Source: Anaerolineales bacterium
Lineage (GTDB): Bacteria > Chloroflexota > Anaerolineae > Anaerolineales > Villigracilaceae
Assembly: GCA_020847355.1 (NCBI GenBank)
Contig: JADLCG010000248.1
Coordinates: forward strand, 1-5,678
Reading direction: 5' to 3'
Length of the DNA stretch: 5,678 bases
Shown here piece after piece: positions 4,906 to 5,678 of this stretch (the first letter of the stretch is position 1; every line of letters begins with the position of its first letter). The translations under genes and the position numbers were made by a program. Under the pieces are notes generated by a model. The model did not search any database. It was given only the letters and a program-made list of their open reading frames with translations, and was not told where the DNA came from.

Positions 4906-5678
4906 ATGAATGTTACGCGTCACCAATTACCAGCTACCAATTACCAATTAGGCTTAATTGGCTATCCTTTAAGTCATTCTCTTTCGCCAAAGATTCATAC
5001 GGCGGCTTTGAAGGCTTGTGATTTAAAAGGAGACTATTCGCTATTCCCTGTTCACCCTGAAGATAAACAAGGATTGAAAAAATTACTTGACCAAGTCCGC
5101 TCAGGCGAAATTCACGGACTCAATGTCACCATTCCGCACAAGCAAAATGTCATTGAATTTATGGATGAATTAACGCCAACGGCAAAATCCATTGGCGCGG
5201 TGAACACCATTTATTTGAAAGATAATAAACTCATTGGCGATAACACCGACGCGCACGGATTTTTAACAGACTTGAAAAAAATCATCGGGAATCAAGAAAT
5301 GGAGATTCAAAATCGTAAACCTGTGCTGAGCCAAGTCGAAGCATCGGCAATTGTTCTTGGCGCAGGCGGCTCGGCGAGAGCGGTCGTTTATGCTTTATTA
5401 AATGATGGCTGGAATGTCACAATTGCATCTCGAAGAATCGAACAAGCCCAACAACTTGCAAATTCAATTACTAATCACCAGTTGCCAATTGTCAATTATC
5501 CATTATCCATTCTCCATTCTTCAGACCTTCCAACCTTCAACCTTCAACCTTTCAACCTGATTGTCAACACAACCCCCGTCGGCATGACCCCTAACATCAA
5601 TGAATCTCCCTTGCCTGAGAATTTGCCATTGCCTTCCAATATTTTTATTTATGATTTAGTCTACAATCCACGCGAAAC
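4906..5678 (+). CDS. aroE: Shikimate dehydrogenase, 3' truncated by window edge
   Basis: Reduces 3-dehydroshikimate to shikimate with NADPH. The frame stays open from ATG 4906 to the edge, 257 codons plus two bases. Members of the family are about 270-290 aa, so with the repeat-derived extras seen here some 40 or more C-terminal residues are missing. Landmarks are GYPLSHSLSP (19-28) with shikimate-binding serines 23 and 25, NVTIPHK (73-79, catalytic Lys79), GAVN (97-100), GDNTDAHG (111-118, Asp115), the nucleotide loop GAGGSARA (152-159), SRR (175-177, which favours NADP), NTTPVGM (221-227) and YDLVYNP (249-255). Three parts look foreign to the family: the first 14 residues (heptamer repeats), about 13 extra residues before the Rossmann strand (dispersed-repeat-like), and residues 187-217 (heptamer repeats). 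All conserved motifs are intact, so it is probably active. No Shine-Dalgarno site is visible before the ATG. Confidence 0.93.
   Translation, partial: MNVTRHQLPATNYQLGLIGYPLSHSLSPKIHTAALKACDLKGDYSLFPVHPEDKQGLKKLLDQVRSGEIHGLNVTIPHKQNVIEFMDELTPTAKSIGAVNTIYLKDNKLIGDNTDAHGFLTDLKKIIGNQEMEIQNRKPVLSQVEASAIVLGAGGSARAVVYALLNDGWNVTIASRRIEQAQQLANSITNHQLPIVNYPLSILHSSDLPTFNLQPFNLIVNTTPVGMTPNINESPLPENLPLPSNIFIYDLVYNPRE
4922..4950 (+). repeat. Heptanucleotide repeat at the aroE N terminus
   Basis: Four exact-register 7-bp units: ACCAATT (4922), ACCAGCT (4929), ACCAATT (4936) and ACCAATT (4943), followed by A. They encode HQLPATNYQL, that is, the residues just before the first conserved strand GLIGYPLSHS. 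This is the same repeat as in aroA (CAATTAC is a rotation of ACCAATT with one change). Confidence 0.85.
5321..5346 (+). repeat. Dispersed-repeat-like (REP-type) sequence within aroE
   Basis: The core GTGCTGAGCCAAGTCGAAGC resembles a short partly palindromic sequence (TTCGAC followed by about three bases and GCTCAG on the other strand) that I recall as dispersed in many copies in diverse bacterial genomes. It begins and ends with TGCT and AGCA, which are complementary. It encodes PVLSQVEAS, a peptide style typical of such repeats read through. The linker before the GAGGSARA loop is about 13 residues longer than in E. coli AroE, which fits an in-frame insertion. Copy number in this genome is unknown. 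Confidence 0.5.
5465..5555 (+). repeat. Long heptanucleotide repeat tract inside aroE
   Basis: Thirteen consecutive degenerate 7-bp units in constant register. It begins with CAATTAC (5465), drifts through CAATTGT (5486), CAATTAT (5493), CCATTAT (5500) and CCATTCT (5507 and 5514), and ends with CTTCAAC (5535 and 5542). It encodes about 31 residues (187-217) between the NADP-binding strand and the NTTPVGM motif. The frame is preserved and there is no stop codon. Confidence 0.85.

Noticed and set aside
5465..5555. Heptamer tract as a CRISPR array
   Set aside because: The units are contiguous with no spacers, only 7 bp long, and are in frame within aroE.
4906..5678. aroE (and aroA) as pseudogenes broken by repeat insertion
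   Set aside because: Both frames remain open through all tracts, and all the conserved catalytic and cofactor motifs visible in the window are present.

Overview
The window is one strand of a tightly packed aromatic amino acid operon, all genes on +. In order it holds an AroH-type chorismate mutase, two tandem paralogous DAHP synthases of the Thermotoga/Bacillus (type I beta) kind, a prephenate dehydrogenase, EPSP synthase and shikimate dehydrogenase. The last gene runs off the right edge. Gene content alone does not fix the organism. The AroH-class mutase, the DAHP synthase with an N-terminal ferredoxin-like domain, middling base composition and abundant short 7-8 bp period repeats suggest a Chloroflexota (Anaerolineae-like) bacterium. 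That is an inference from general impression, not a search.

Layout. Positions 1-73 hold the end of something upstream, readable in two frames. One frame looks like an ordinary hydrophobic protein tail; the other is a run dominated by Trp, Phe and Tyr codons. A perfect 15-bp hairpin followed by a T-run (94-129) comes next, only 25 nt before the aroH start. Positions 155-3521 hold aroH, aroF1, aroF2 and tyrA, closely spaced; the last pair overlap by 14 bp. Positions 3522-3600 are a repeat-rich spacer, followed by aroA (to 4884), a 21-bp spacer made largely of an 8-bp repeat, and aroE from 4906 to the edge.

How the genes work together. The DAHP synthases make the first intermediate of the shikimate pathway. 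AroE and AroA act in its middle and late steps. AroH turns chorismate into prephenate, and TyrA takes prephenate towards tyrosine. AroB, AroD/AroQ, AroK, AroC and PheA are not in the window. The two DAHP synthases align without gaps (about 69% identical by hand count). They differ most in the regulatory domain, including the position recalled as setting inhibitor choice in the Thermotoga enzyme, so they may answer to different amino acids.

The most unusual feature is a family of degenerate 7-bp tandem repeats inside aroA and aroE coding sequence, plus 8-bp tracts between genes. The heptamers seen are stop-free in all three sense frames, and each frame gives the same cyclic heptapeptide. The 8-bp units necessarily contain a stop when iterated and lie in or at the edges of intergenic DNA. 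A further dispersed-repeat-like sequence seems to be embedded in aroE.
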